Under the pieces are notes generated by a model, which worked only from the letters and a program-made list of their open reading frames with translations, was not told the DNA's origin and ran no database searches. DNA of 64,000 nucleotides from contig JAWZSP010000002.1 in NCBI GenBank assembly GCA_034401135.1, forward strand, positions 4,836,001 through 4,900,000. Reading direction: 5' to 3'. Of the stretch, positions 12,006 through 23,472 are shown one piece after another (the stretch's first letter is position 1; each line of letters starts with the position of its first letter). The position numbers and the translations under genes were made by a program. The stretch comes from Volutella citrinella (taxonomy: Eukaryota; Ascomycota; Sordariomycetes; Hypocreales; Nectriaceae).

Positions 12006-13450
12006 CTAGTTATATGTATCTTCTGGCAACCTCAAACCATCATGGATCGAATGCCCCATCAGCCTGCCCCCGTCCACGGTGAGCAGCGCGCAGTTCATGT
12101 ACGCGCCGCCTGGACTAGATAGCATCAAGATAGGCCCAACAATCTCTTCGGGGCGACCTGCACGACCTGATGTGCAGCGTCTCGCGGCTTTATCAGCGAC
12201 CGAAGATAAGTTGTAGCTATGCTTTTTTGATTCGCCATTGGCTTGGCCGGTCATCTCAGACGGGAAGATGCCGGGACATATAGTGTTGACTCGGATGTTC
12301 ATGCTGTAACTCCAGTCAAAACTTGGTCAAGGGGGGTAATGGGGGGTCGTTGGTGATGGAAAGCAGTGGACATACGGATGGAGACGGCCGGCCAGGAGAC
12401 GAGCAAGATGGAGGGCTAAAGAATATCAGCGGCGGCAAGGTGACGATAACGGTTGTGGGCCTTACTAGCAGCTTTGGAAACGCCATAAGTTATCGTACCC
12501 ATGGTTCTAGTATGGAGTTAAATTACCTGATAATTCTTACGCGCAGTAACCTTACCGTGCTAGTCCCAGGGCAGCTACTGAAGAAATCACGCAGACATTG
12601 GGGTCGGCTGAAGCGCGAAGAAGCGGGATGAAATTGACAGTCAAGAAATAGACGCCCATCGTGTTGACTAGTAACGATATGTGTTAGTCAACGGTAGTAT
12701 ATAGTGTCTCCCTGGGTCAGTAAATCACAGCAGAGCTTACTTTGGTTGCTTTTATCAAAGTCCTCCCTGCTAAAAGTTAGGCTCAACGTTACATGGAGTC
12801 AAAAGGGGTGTCGTTTGCAGAGCTTCATACTCATCTAGGCCGTTCATGAGCAAGTTTTCGACTTGGTCAGCTAACGAGTATCCGTGTCAGCTCCATAATT
12901 CATTTCCAGCAAGGTATTGTGGTTGAATTAGGCCTACGATCATTATGGTCATTGATATCGACCTTCCACGAGCAGCCCACTCCAGCACAGTTGACGAGAG
13001 TGTCGATCTGGTTTTCCAGTTGGTTAGTTCAATTCGTCATCCACGTCTTGGACCAAGTTGAAAAATCTCACAAAGAGCGATAAGGCACGTACATGGGATT
13101 CTACTGCTTTAACTTCTTCAACGATTGCCTGGCATCCGGCTTTGGTTTGCTGATCACCTCGAACACTGCAAATGCTATATCAGCTTCCAACCCACTAACT
13201 TGTTCCTTGGTGGCTGGACCGAGCGAGAAAGGCCTTTTACTTACGCATAAACCGAGCCGCCGATTTCTTTCACAGCCCCGTCAAGGACACCCTGTCGCCG
13301 GCCAACAATGTACACCTTTGCTCCGTTGACAGCGAAACCTTGGGCGATGGCCTTTCCAATCCCAGATCCGCCACCGGTGACGACAACTACCTTGTTCTTG
13401 ACGGCAAAGAGCTCGTCAATATTGAAGGAGACGTGTTGATTGGCTGACAT
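12006..13450 (-). CDS. Short-chain dehydrogenase/reductase (SDR), 301 aa, nine exons
   Basis: Minus-strand exons: 13450-13245, 13165-13093, 13007-12938, 12870-12831, 12766-12741, 12667-12556, 12506-12466, 12415-12376 and 12303-12006. Several are only 26-41 bases, yet every junction has GT-AG ends and the phases close exactly. The product shows TGGGSGIG at residues 25-32 (NAD(P) binding), LVNCAGVG in place of the usual [12 protein letters not shown] with the catalytic Ser near 167-168, and YGVSK with Tyr183 and Lys187. The C-terminal half has the classic [15 protein letters not shown] and a Gly/Asp-rich TVDGG end. It is a cytosolic oxidoreductase whose substrate cannot be inferred. The gene is convergent with the regulator ending at 11891, with about 115 bases between them. 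Confidence 0.88.
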
Positions 13451-14198
13451 GATGGTATCGCGAGAGTTCGGAGTTATCTGATGTGTTAAGGGAGTGCATC
13501 TGCACAAGGAACAGATTATCCCTGCTATTTAGCGGTTCCGCACACACACGCAAGGGCGGTGCCATGTGTTGCCGGCTGCGTCTACGAGGCGAGAGTCAGG
13601 CGGGGTGTGCCTATTGCAACCTCATGACCACCCTCGGTGCTACAAGTTGTTGCCCATGTCAGCACAACGGGGACACATTTTGCAACACCTCACCCCATTG
13701 TATCTCATTGAGATGCGCCTCATCGGAACTACGTCCGAACATCACTCCACTTCATCGGCCCCACGTCCACCGCGCCGCCCGTATTGTGATAAGCCGAGAC
13801 AACCCATGCACACGTCTTCGGTTCCGAGACAAAATTTCAGATGGGGCGTTCCTCGGGTATTGCGGGGCTGATGATTGGGTGCCCAAGCGCTGATCCTTTC
13901 CTCGGTTCCGAAATTGCACACCAAGACAAACGAATGACGGCCCTGTCCTACCCTGCACTGTGAATTTTATGCTTAGAGAGCATAATTAGTGCAACCGTAA
14001 GGTACTCAACATGAGTGTAGTTATCGACTGGCGTATGCGTGGGATTAAGTTCTTCTGGTGGATAGAGATCCTGACACTAGTTTTACTTCTTTGTGTAAAT
14101 TGACAGTTACCATAGTGGCTATAGAGACACTCATGTAGACGAAGCAAAATGTGACTGCTAAACACGGTATTCTGACGTATCTGCCCAAATTTAATGTA
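13451..14198. other. Intergenic, no gene recognised
   Basis: Promoter side of the SDR gene and 3' side of the amidotransferase gene. It holds short frames without motifs; 13940-14200 is AT-rich. Confidence 0.45.
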
Positions 14199-15096
14199 CT
14201 ATATGGCATTCATTAAGAAAGCCACTATCGTATCCGCAACCAGGGCAGCGTCATCCGGTGCTCGCGCCGCATCAATCGCCTTCTCTGTGAACGCCTTGTC
14301 CCAACTAACTCTGTTCCCAACCAGTTCTAAACAAACCGTCTCAACAAACTCATCAAACTCGGGGTGTCCCTGGTACGTAAGCAATCTTCCTGGTTGATAG
14401 ATTCCCTGATTCTGACAGAGCGGCGTTGTTCCGACTAAATAGACACCTTCGGGAACGTTGTCCTCTGGAAGCAGGACATGGTCCCCGTGTAGGAACTGGA
14501 GCCTCAATAGCTTCGAGCTAGACCCTGATAAGAAGCTGGAGAATTGCTGGGCAAATTCGCTGGTGAGGGTTACTGGATGAACGCCCAACTCCCATCCCAT
14601 GGGACTCTTCTGCACAATGGCGCCATGTTTCTCAAAGAGAGATTTGCAGATGATTTGATGGCCAAAGCACGAGCCATAGATTCGAAGTGAGGGATAGTTG
14701 TCATATGCGTCTGAATACCTCGATTAGCAATTGAATCAAGTCAAGATCCGAAACTGCAGCTGCAAGGTTCGACAAAATGGATGTCTTACCTGCAACGTAT
14801 TGAAGCAGCCGTTTGATCCATTCAATATTCTCGTAAGCACCATTTGCCGACCCTGTGACTATGATGCCATCTATTCCGTCCAGTGTGGGTGGATACTGCT
14901 GCTTCACCGTGTCCCATCCCGTGAGTTGAAGCTGTGGCTTCCGAGTAGAGTCCCCGGCGCCGAGTTTCGCGCAGACGCGGGCCACTGCCGGTTGCAATAA
15001 TGCCTCAAATATGTCAGAGAACTGGCCTCGTGCTTGTTGGATTTTGGGACTTGTGTAACCGCAGTTGAACACGGCCACGGAGTAGGTTTCCTTCAT
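14199..15096 (-). CDS. Class I glutamine amidotransferase-like protein, 272 aa
   Basis: Two exons, 15096-14790 and 14710-14199, with a 79-base intron (GTAAGA donor, TTCAG acceptor, phase 1). The ATG at 15096 is the first in frame after an upstream stop. The fold starts YSVAVFNCGYTS and has IIVTGSANGAYENIEW before the nucleophile elbow IYGSCFGHQII, with Cys117 as the expected nucleophile. LLTYQGHPEFDEFV supplies His218 and Glu220, so the catalytic triad is complete. Fungal stand-alone proteins of this type, related to the GMP synthase glutaminase domain, hydrolyse glutamine or gamma-glutamyl compounds, but their true substrates are mostly unknown. It lies next to an amino-acid permease on the same strand, which may hint at a joint role. 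Confidence 0.85.
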
Positions 15097-15526
15097 GTCG
15101 GCAGGGTCACAACGGATGGATGCAGACTTGGCTGATGACAATGGAGACCCAGTGCGGCCGATAGACTCGAAGCTGAGAGGGGCACTCTAATAATCGGGTG
15201 AGGGGTGTCGACTAGCGAGTTGTCACAAGCGAACCCCCCTCATTGGCCGGTTTTATCGGACCATGACTCCGATGTGGGCAGGCTAGGTCGGGATTTACCC
15301 TGGACTACCATTCTACTTGGATAGGGTCATCACGATGAACTAGGAGGCGGAGTCCCGTAAGGCTAACCTAGTCACGTTGTAAGAGATTCCCCAGAAGTCA
15401 GTTGGGAATTGCGTGTGATTTGATTTGGCGACTCGAAGTGGAATCCCATATGAATCCGTGAGGCGTTTGTCGCCTCATCTCAATTCTGTGGCAGCGCCCG
15501 GGTCTTCCATTATCTTGCTCTCACCT
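15097..15526. other. Intergenic between amidotransferase and permease genes
   Basis: About 430 bases between two genes on the minus strand. It should contain the permease 3' end and the amidotransferase promoter. No motif stands out. Confidence 0.5.
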
Positions 15527-17309
15527 TTATACTTCCCCAGACTTCTTCTTTCCACCAAAGCCACGCAACATTTGCCAGACATCCTGCCAGAAGCCGATGG
15601 GGCCCTCCTCCAGAGAAGCCTCATACGCGTCGATGAGGGGAGCCTCCCAGATCAAATCCATATCCTTGGCCCTGATCAACTTGGTCTTCTTGAAGAGCTT
15701 CCAGCCCAAAAACAAGCACGGGACAAAAAGCGGCATAAAGTAAAGAGTCACAAAGCCGCTTACACTGAACGGCACGATGGATCGATAGCCGTAGAAGAAA
15801 ATGATGAGAATCTCGGCGACGAGGGCGAACCAAGCGCTGTATGGCTGGAACCATCCCTTGTAAGGCAACTTGTCGCGGCTGAAGCCCTGGACCTTGCAGG
15901 CGCGGTGGAAGCGAATGTACGTGATGAGCGCGGTGATGTAGTATAGCAGGGTGGCACCGGTCGCGAGGTTGATCAGCCAGGTGAGCACGGTAGCGGAACC
16001 GCTGCCGAGCTGCAGGAGGGACAGGAGCGGGAAGAGCATGGTGATGGCGAAGCAATAGATGGGGTTGCCATTCTTGGTGACCTTGCGCAGGACCTTGGGG
16101 GCGCGGCCCTCGAGAGCGAGGCCATAGAGACAGCGGGTGGCACTGTAGAGGACGGTGTTGCCGGCAGAGAAGATTGTGGTGGCGAACAGGGCAGTGATGA
16201 GATGAGGCAGGCCCTTGATGCCGAGGTTCTCCATCGCGATGATGTAGGGCGAGGCCGCAGCGCTTCCGGTGCTGCCGTTGCCGTGCTTGTAGAGGGACTC
16301 GAGGACCGGGTCGTTGGAGGGGACGATGATGGTGACAGCGAGGCAGCCTCCGATGAAGACGACGAGGAGACGGACAAAAAGGACCTTGCTGGCCTTCTTG
16401 ACATATGTGCGGGGGTGCTTGACCTCGCTGGCGGCCATGCTCAGGAACTCGGGTCCAACACAGGTGAAGGACGCGGTCCAGAGAGCGTGTAGGAATCCCT
16501 CAAACCGCCCAGTGTCGCCCTTGGTCATGTATTCAAGGAAAGCGCTAGGGCTGCCCCAGTGTCGAAAGCCATAGGCATCGTGTTGTGGGTTGCCGCCGCA
16601 CATCGTGACGAGGGTGAAGAAGAGGAGGATGGTCATGAGAAGGGCCTTGCCGCTGCAGAGCCAGAACTCGGCCGCGCCGTAGATGCGAACGGCAAAGAGA
16701 TTGAGAAGACTGGAGGAGAAAAGCAAATGTTAGAACCTCGACGGCTAGTCCCATTGAACGTGGAACTTGGGAGACTTACAGATAGCCGACGATGCAGGCT
16801 GCGCAGATGGCGCCCACGGGGATATTGGGGCTCCAAAACGACAACACAAAGCTCAAGGCGGTGATTTCAAACGGCACAATGAGGCCCAAATAGATGTAAA
16901 AGTTCCAGCCCCCAGCAAAAGCTAGTGCATCATCGACCCAGTGTCCAGCCAAACGGATGAAGCCACCGCCAACGGGCATGTAGGTGGTCATTTCGGCCAT
17001 GGAGTTGTTGATGTTGGCGAGGATGATGTTGTAGACGATGAAGCCCAGCAGCAAGTTGGCAGCACCAGACGTGTTCAGAGCGCCGCCGATGCTGACGAAG
17101 ATGGCTGTGCCGATGCCGCCCCCGACTCCGAGCATGAGCATGGTGCGGATGGACATTTCGCGGTGGAGCTCGCCAGCCGAGGTGTTGACTGGGAAGAGCT
17201 CGCCGGTGCCGCTGTCGACGCCTTCCTCGTGCATGGCAAGGGGCGGCTTCTCGGACGAGTTGCGGCGGGAGGGTTGTGTTGAGCTTGCGCTCACCTTGGC
17301 ATCAGACAT
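15527..17309 (-). CDS. Amino-acid permease (yeast amino acid transporter family), 570 aa
   Basis: Two exons, 17309-16780 and 16709-15527, separated by a 70-base intron in phase 2. The N-terminal 50 residues are cytosolic and Ser-rich. After them comes LHREMSIRTMLMLGVGGGIGTAIFVSIGGAL, which carries the GxGxGTxxFxxxG-type pattern of helix I in APC-superfamily permeases. About 12 membrane helices are visible, with NINNSMAEMTTYMPVGGGFI in the conserved helix III region and AGNTVLYSATRCLYGLALEGRAP in the conserved helix VIII/loop region. The C-terminus is short, basic and cytosolic. Length is normal for this family of plasma-membrane proton symporters. Codon use is strongly GC-rich at third positions, which suggests a well-expressed gene. 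The specific amino acid is not predictable. Confidence 0.9.
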
Positions 17310-19244
17310 GGTTGCTGTGAGGGCAATGTCTCAATGCCTAAAGTTGGGATGTCAGAGTTGAGAGGGAAGGAAAGGAAAGACTGGAGGAGAGTGGATGTGT
17401 AGGGGCTGGATGGTTGGAGAATCCGGGGTGGGATCGTGAGTGCCTTTATACGAGTTTTCTACGACTCAGCATTGACGGTCGAGCGTATCCTGAATCAAGA
17501 GATAGGTTAGCCACTCATGGTGGTTCTCTTCCGAGTTTGCGGGTCTGGGGAATGGTGAGGCTTCATGGGGTACTTGGGGTATTGGAGAAATGGATCCGAT
17601 GATGGTGTGGGGATCTGGGGCGATAGGTAGACCAATGTGGCGATGCAAGCATGGCCACTAATGCCAAAAGTGGCAGACGTTCCCGCAGGGGTCATTATTC
17701 CTTGAAAATGCTGATAGGCTCCTCGGGTTTGCATCCGGGCTGCCGTATCGAGGCCGCGAGTGGAGATCTCGGATGAGCCGAGAAGCTCATCATCGTCATA
17801 TAGAGCTGCACGTCCTGTGCTCCTCTCCCTCGCTTCCCTTCGATTGTCTGTGCACTGCAATTTAAGAATTCTACTATTGCCGTTGCCGCAGTTCTTGCAC
17901 GGTTGGATAGGGCTGACACTTCTCAGCTACCATGTATGCGGGCTGTTGGCACATTGCTAAACCCATTTCCTCGTCATGCCGCCAACCGACCGTTGTCACT
18001 AGTAGGCGGACAAGGGACTCGGAACCCTTCTAGAAGATGTGGCGAAAGCGAAACGCCGCCTCGGTCCACCGTCTTTCTACCCGGCATTATGTTGGTTGCA
18101 GCCTCATTCGCCCTGGACCGTCGCTCCACAACGGTGAGTAGCTAACAAGGGCATCCAATACGATGACATGACTTTAGCATGACAGTCTAGTCATCGCCTC
18201 CTTCTTTTCCACCAACCCAATGTGGCATCTCCAGAGATCACACCGAGGTGTAATGAAACACACCCGATTGGACCCTGCCCGGGGGATCCGAACCCTGCCC
18301 AGCACAGGCACAACAGCCTCGTGCTGGTGGTCTGGGATGCGCTCGATCTCTCCTTAGGATGCACAGAGGACAAGGATGCGTATTTATGTGGTATGTTGAT
18401 GAAGCCTAGGTGAATTTATCACTCCATTCCATTCTTGATTTCCGCACAGCATCGGATTACAATCAACAACCTTCAGAAACTAGCATTGAAACTTGACCGT
18501 CTGCTGAACGCCAGATTCATCGACTTAAGCTAACTGTCCAAGTCTAGTACTCGGCCCACTCTCGGATGTGTTAGCGTCGCTCCCACACACCCTCGGGTTG
18601 TTGGCCCTGTTCATTGGCTGCGATCCCGTAGCGCATTGCTTCAGCGTCTACCTCCGTAAACCCACAAAAATCTCGGGTACCCCATGTCGACTAAATTGAG
18701 TAATGAATCTACTCGGCGAGACATGCCATATCGAGGAGAGCGTCGTGCGAGAGGGTGGGTGAAACACCATTTAAAAGGCCGCGAAAGGCCATCCGCTGAT
18801 AACCCACTAAACTGACAAGAGATAAACAAGGAGTGCAAGCATACTATGACGTGGCCAGACCGATCAACGGGTCCAAGAAGGTGTCAAGGAGGGTAGGGAC
18901 ATAGGTCTAGATCGTCTGATAGGTGGTTTAGTAGGGGGCATGCCAGTCCATCGCCGTTATAAGGAACAATCCTTTCATCATTCACTTATTCTACTGTCCT
19001 AGCCGAGCGGTCTGACTGGATCTCACTACGTATGTTAGGTGAGAAACAATAAGGAATGCTGATTACGTGAAGAAACTATCAGCAGAGTCTTGACGCCGGA
19101 TGCTGAATTACGTCCGCCCCCTGGAACCCAATTTCCTTGCATGCCTCACTGCGGCCGACCCAAAAGATAGCATCTGTAATCAGCCTCAGCTGAAGCGACT
19201 AAACACAGACCAGACCCACTATAGAATCCCCACGGCCGGGACTC
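17310..19244. other. Long intergenic region, no gene recognised
   Basis: About 1.9 kb between the start of the permease gene and the 3' end of the protease gene. The part next to 17310 is the permease promoter. The rest has only short, motif-free frames on both strands. Confidence 0.45.
17445..17450 (-). promoter_or_regulatory. TATA box candidate of amino-acid permease
   Basis: On the minus strand this reads TATAAA followed by GGCAC and lies 136 bases upstream of the permease ATG. The spacing suits a TATA element with a leader of about 100 bases. No transcript data support it. Confidence 0.4.
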
Positions 19245-22240
19245 TCACTTGGCCGTGGCCGCGGGACGCGCAACTGTGGTCAGCGTGTTGGTGCAAACCG
19301 GCGTGCCAATGTACTGGAAATCATCAAACTTGTTGCGTTTCTGCATCACTCTGCAAGTCTGTTCGTAGGAGATCAGCATTAAACCATCAATAAACAGAGT
19401 GCTACTCATACCAGTCGGCCGCCGGCGAATACTTTGGAATACTCGACGCCGTTCCAGATGACGGGAATTCCATTCATGGCGACGCGCTCATAGGCTAGCT
19501 CAAGCAGCTTGTCTTTGAGCTTCTGCGGCGTGCTGACGTCGATGCCGTTGTCTCCCAGAAATTTGATGAGATAGGCCGCCATGCCAGCTACCGATGCTGT
19601 TGCTGGTCACACGACTGGTGTTAGCCTAATGGCTGATTCGGGAACCACCCGGGGCTTGTTTGAGCTGCTCACCTGGACTTGTTCCGGTGCTCGATTTGTA
19701 TTCATTATTGTTGAGGTGAGACGCACAGTTGACCTCCCAACCAGGCGCGAAGACGTGAGGCAGACCCGCGTCATGCTGGTGGTTGGTCAGATCCCACACT
19801 TCGAGCCCATCACTGCTGCAGGATCCGACTACAATCAATTCCGGGATGTAGAGATCGCCCATTGACTTGAGCGCAAAAATGGCTGGGAATCCAGTGATGG
19901 TATCCTGTACGCCAGTGGTTAGCTAGTCACCAAGAGCGAAAACCAGGTCACTTGCCTCGCCCTCGTTGCCTGACGAAACCACGACGTTGACTCCCTTGGC
20001 CACGACCTTTTTTAAGAGCTTCCCGAACTCTTTGCGCCCGCGTTTGTAAATTGATCTTCCCAAAATATCGAGAATGGCAAATTTGCTCTTCTCCCTCTCA
20101 GAGAACCCAAATGACATGGATATAACAGCCCGCTTCCCATCTTTGGCTTCCTCAATAATCCTCTTCATGGCAATCATGGCACCCGAGTAAAAGGAGCCCA
20201 TGGAGACATCGGGGATGGGAATAATGACGGGATTCACGTTTTTGGCAACGCCGTAGTGATGTCCTGCTATGCGGCTGAACATGCATGTTCCATGACCTTC
20301 CTGATCCCGAGGCGGATTCTTTGCCAGCTTCTTGCTGGTGTAAATGTGCCGTGCCTTTTTAGCAATGTTGTAGCCTTGGTTAAACTCAACATGGTCAAGG
20401 TTGACGGGACTGTCTATGAGGTACACGTCTACGCCGTCACCGGCAGCTTCTTCAAAGACATACTGGCCTTGGTAACTTTGACGTCATTAGTAAAGGTCTG
20501 ACTATTGAGAGGGTGGCCTTACGACTGAGGGTGGACTTGAATATCTTGGCCTAGTAGAACCATGTCTTCTGAGCTAGCCTTTTGCACATATTCCTGAAAA
20601 GGCGTATGGCAAGCTTCGTAGCAGGGTGGCAAAACCGACGAGACCTAGATATTCTTAACATAGCAGCGGCAGTTGTGCATGGGGATTCTTACGCCAGGAA
20701 ACTCTGCAAGCTCTTTTGCCTGAGACTCGGTAATGGTGACAATCCACAGGATAATGCCATAATCATCGAGATCGTGAACCTCAATGTTATCAGGATTTGT
20801 CATCTCACTCAGTTTCGATCCAATGGGATCAGTAATCGACAAGTCTTGGTCTTCAGGAAATACTGAGTACTGAATCGGAATCTCACAGTACTCGGTCTCA
20901 CTTCCATCATCCTGCCGACGTCGAAGGCCGCTTGCTGTGCTCGTGGCAGTGCATGGGTGGGTCGTGGTCGCCGATGTTGTTGTCGATGCCTCCGTCTCGG
21001 TAGAAGTGGAGGCTTCTGTTGTTCGTGTTTTTTCCTTGGATGTTGCCGATGCTTCAGCTGTACTTTGCGGACCTGATCGCGTCGCTGTCTTTTCCTCATC
21101 TTTTTCTTTTTTTGTGAGTTTCTCCTTCTCCTTATCAGGATTTCCGTTGTCGGGGTCTGAGGGAGTATTCGCGATGGGCATCGCCGGGGGTGTGGGCATC
21201 GGAAACGAGGGGAATCCAAAACCACCTCCACCGCCAGGAGGCAAGGGGACTGGGAGAGGAGCCCACATCCATCCACCAATGCCGATAATAATCGGCACGT
21301 TTGTTGAAACATGCTCACCCTCTACCTCCGTCTTCATGGCCGTTGTTGTTGTAATCGGTTCAGTCAGTGCCGAAAATTCAGTCGCTTGCATGGCAGTAAA
21401 GCTTCCAGTCTGGCCTCCAACGACATATGTAGTCTTTGATGGCGCTTCTGTAATGGAAGACGAAAAAGCTGGAGCGGGCACTGCGTATGCACTGCTTGAA
21501 GCAGGCTCCGGCGCGCTTGGGCTGGTGATGGGTCCTTCAGGTTCATTCGTTGAGGCGGGCTCCTGGTTAACTGGAGTATCTGATGTGACATGATTTCCTG
21601 CGACGTCTGACATAGACGTGGACACCTCCCCTGCCGCGCTAGAATTGGGTAGAGGCTCGGTGACAGCAGATTCAGGCGAGGATGTCTCCGTCGGCGATTG
21701 TCCCATGCCAGTTGATTGATTGATAGTTGCAACAATGTCTGATGACTCCTTTGTCGCGGATGATTCGAACGATGGCGCTTCGACTGAAGATAGATCGTCA
21801 GTTCCCGACTGCAGAGCGCCACTTGTGATAGATGTCGTGAAGGCGGATGGTCCTGCAGTGGTTACTTCAGGTGAGAAATCTTCGGTGGAAGACTGTGGAG
21901 CACTTTTGCTTGTATCAGTTGACACATCATGGGCGAGAGTAGTTTCAGAAGAAATATATCCTGTGCTGGTCGATTCAAGAGATGTCTCGTCAGTCACAGA
22001 CCCCGTAGAAGTCCATATTGGAGCATGGTCGGTTGTGGTGCTAAAACTTGTGTTGGGAGACGCTGAGAACGTTGCGGCGATGGATGTGTCGGGAATAGTA
22101 TCCTGTGACCTAGATGAGAACAGATTTGCTCCTGCTGAGCATTTCGATTCTGTTAGACTCACTGTGATCGCTTCCTGTGCTCCCGAGATTGGGGCAGATA
22201 GAGCCACGACCAGGGCTACGAAGCCGATTCTCGAAATCAT
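19245..22240 (-). CDS. Secreted subtilisin-like protease (S8) with mucin-like N-terminal region, 908 aa
   Basis: Six exons on the minus strand: 22240-20693, 20644-20523, 20475-19956, 19904-19673, 19602-19412 and 19358-19245. A signal peptide (about residues 1-21) is followed by some 260 residues very rich in Ser, Thr, Glu and Pro that look heavily O-glycosylated. Next come a Pro/Gly segment (PLPVPLPPGGGGGFGFPSF), a charged Lys/Glu stretch, a dibasic RRR site and an I9-like propeptide. The S8 domain has Asp578 in VYLIDSPV, His618 in EGHGT, the oxyanion Asn in SSGNEGE and Ser806 in GTSPATASVAG, so the triad is complete. The intron at 19905-19955 has a GC donor (GAG|GCAAGT); using it gives the unbroken SSGNEGEDTITGFPA. 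The domain order suggests a wall-tethered or matrix-bound protease. Confidence 0.87.
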
Positions 22241-23472
22241 GTTGGCCGGTACGGGTCAATCGAACATGATTTGGTGTCAATATTCAAGGAACCCTTCTAG
22301 AAGCCAGTAGGGAAGATGGGCAGTGCCTTGGCTTTATCGCGATAATGCTGTGCTGCTTCGTCAAAGGAGCGCCACCAGGATCCATGAAAGGACCATAATT
22401 TCTCTGGGAGGGTCTGACGTGATTGTAGGTTTAGATACGGAGCAGCTTGCTGAGTGCCAACGTGCGTTATTTCCTTTACGGGAAGGCAGACAAGTGAATG
22501 CGGCAATGCGTATATCAAATCGTGGAGGGTGCGAATCATGCCCGTGGCAGTCGCGTGGGGGCTCGTTGAACAGAACATGGCATTTGTAGGAAACATTGAA
22601 GGGACCTGATGGCTCCTACCGTGAACTCTGCATGGGTCTGATGGCGTCGTTTACGTCGCTGTAGAGGGTGCAGCGTCGGTTTCCCCTTCCGAACCGCAAA
22701 CTAGTCTGCTACTAGGCGCACGGCCAGAAGGTCTCCTGTGAGGAACGTTGATCACAAGCTTTAGTAGCGTTGCGAGGCATGTTCAACGCAGTGCAAAGAA
22801 GAATGGCCGCAAGAAACTAATGATAAACATGCAAGAGAGGTCCAGAAGGGAGAAGAGCTCTATAGAGGAAACCGCTCACAGGAAACGAGGTTGACAACAT
22901 CCTTGCCTTTCCCTGATGGGAAAAAAGGCACGCGAGTAGTCAAGGATGAGAACATCGGCTTGATCAGAATGCCTGCCTGGACAATTTCCATCCTGGCAAC
23001 GGCCACGCCTTACGAAACGCCGATTGAAGCTAGCCAAGATCCCTCTGAGATGGCGACAGTATATTAGAGTGCAAGGCATCCCCCGCATGGACGTCTAAAA
23101 TAGAATTCTGTTGTGTGACGCAGCCGAAAACGGCAATTCGCTTGCGTCGGTGGCCAGACACTTGGCCTGTCAGCTTGATCGCGTGGGTGGAGAGAGTCTG
23201 TGATCCTTCAGATGGATGATGTTCCCTGCCGCAATATCACCGGGCGCAATCCATCGTGCCTGTCATCACGGTAAAATGGGGTAGGCTGAACTAAAATTTC
23301 GGACAAAACAAAAGAAATACCCGCGTTGTTGAGAATCTTGATGTGATGCCGGTACACTGCGCGGGCCTTGAAGCATATTTGACGCGTCTCTGTCGCTGAG
23401 CTTGCCTGGACTGCGCGACTGTCCCTTCTCACTCAACACTACATCCCGTGCGTCACCCATAATTTCAGCAGG
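22241..23472. other. Divergent intergenic region, two secreted proteases
   Basis: About 1.2 kb between the start of the S8 protease (minus) and the start of the metalloprotease (plus). A 99-codon ATG-started frame runs on the minus strand at 22297-22596. It has no signal peptide or family motif, and I do not call it a gene. Confidence 0.45.

Noticed and set aside
12850..12961. Apparent frameshift in the third and fourth exons of the SDR gene
   Set aside because: Resolved by a GT-AG intron 12871-12937 with a CTGAC branch site; the phases close.
15621..17282. Long frames opposite the amino-acid permease
   Set aside because: They are antisense to a GC-rich, highly codon-biased gene and have low-complexity Ser/Arg/Pro compositions.
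22297..22596. 99-codon ATG-started frame on the minus strand between the two secreted protease genes
   Set aside because: No signal peptide, no family motif and no clear splice partners. It could be an exon, but I cannot support it.
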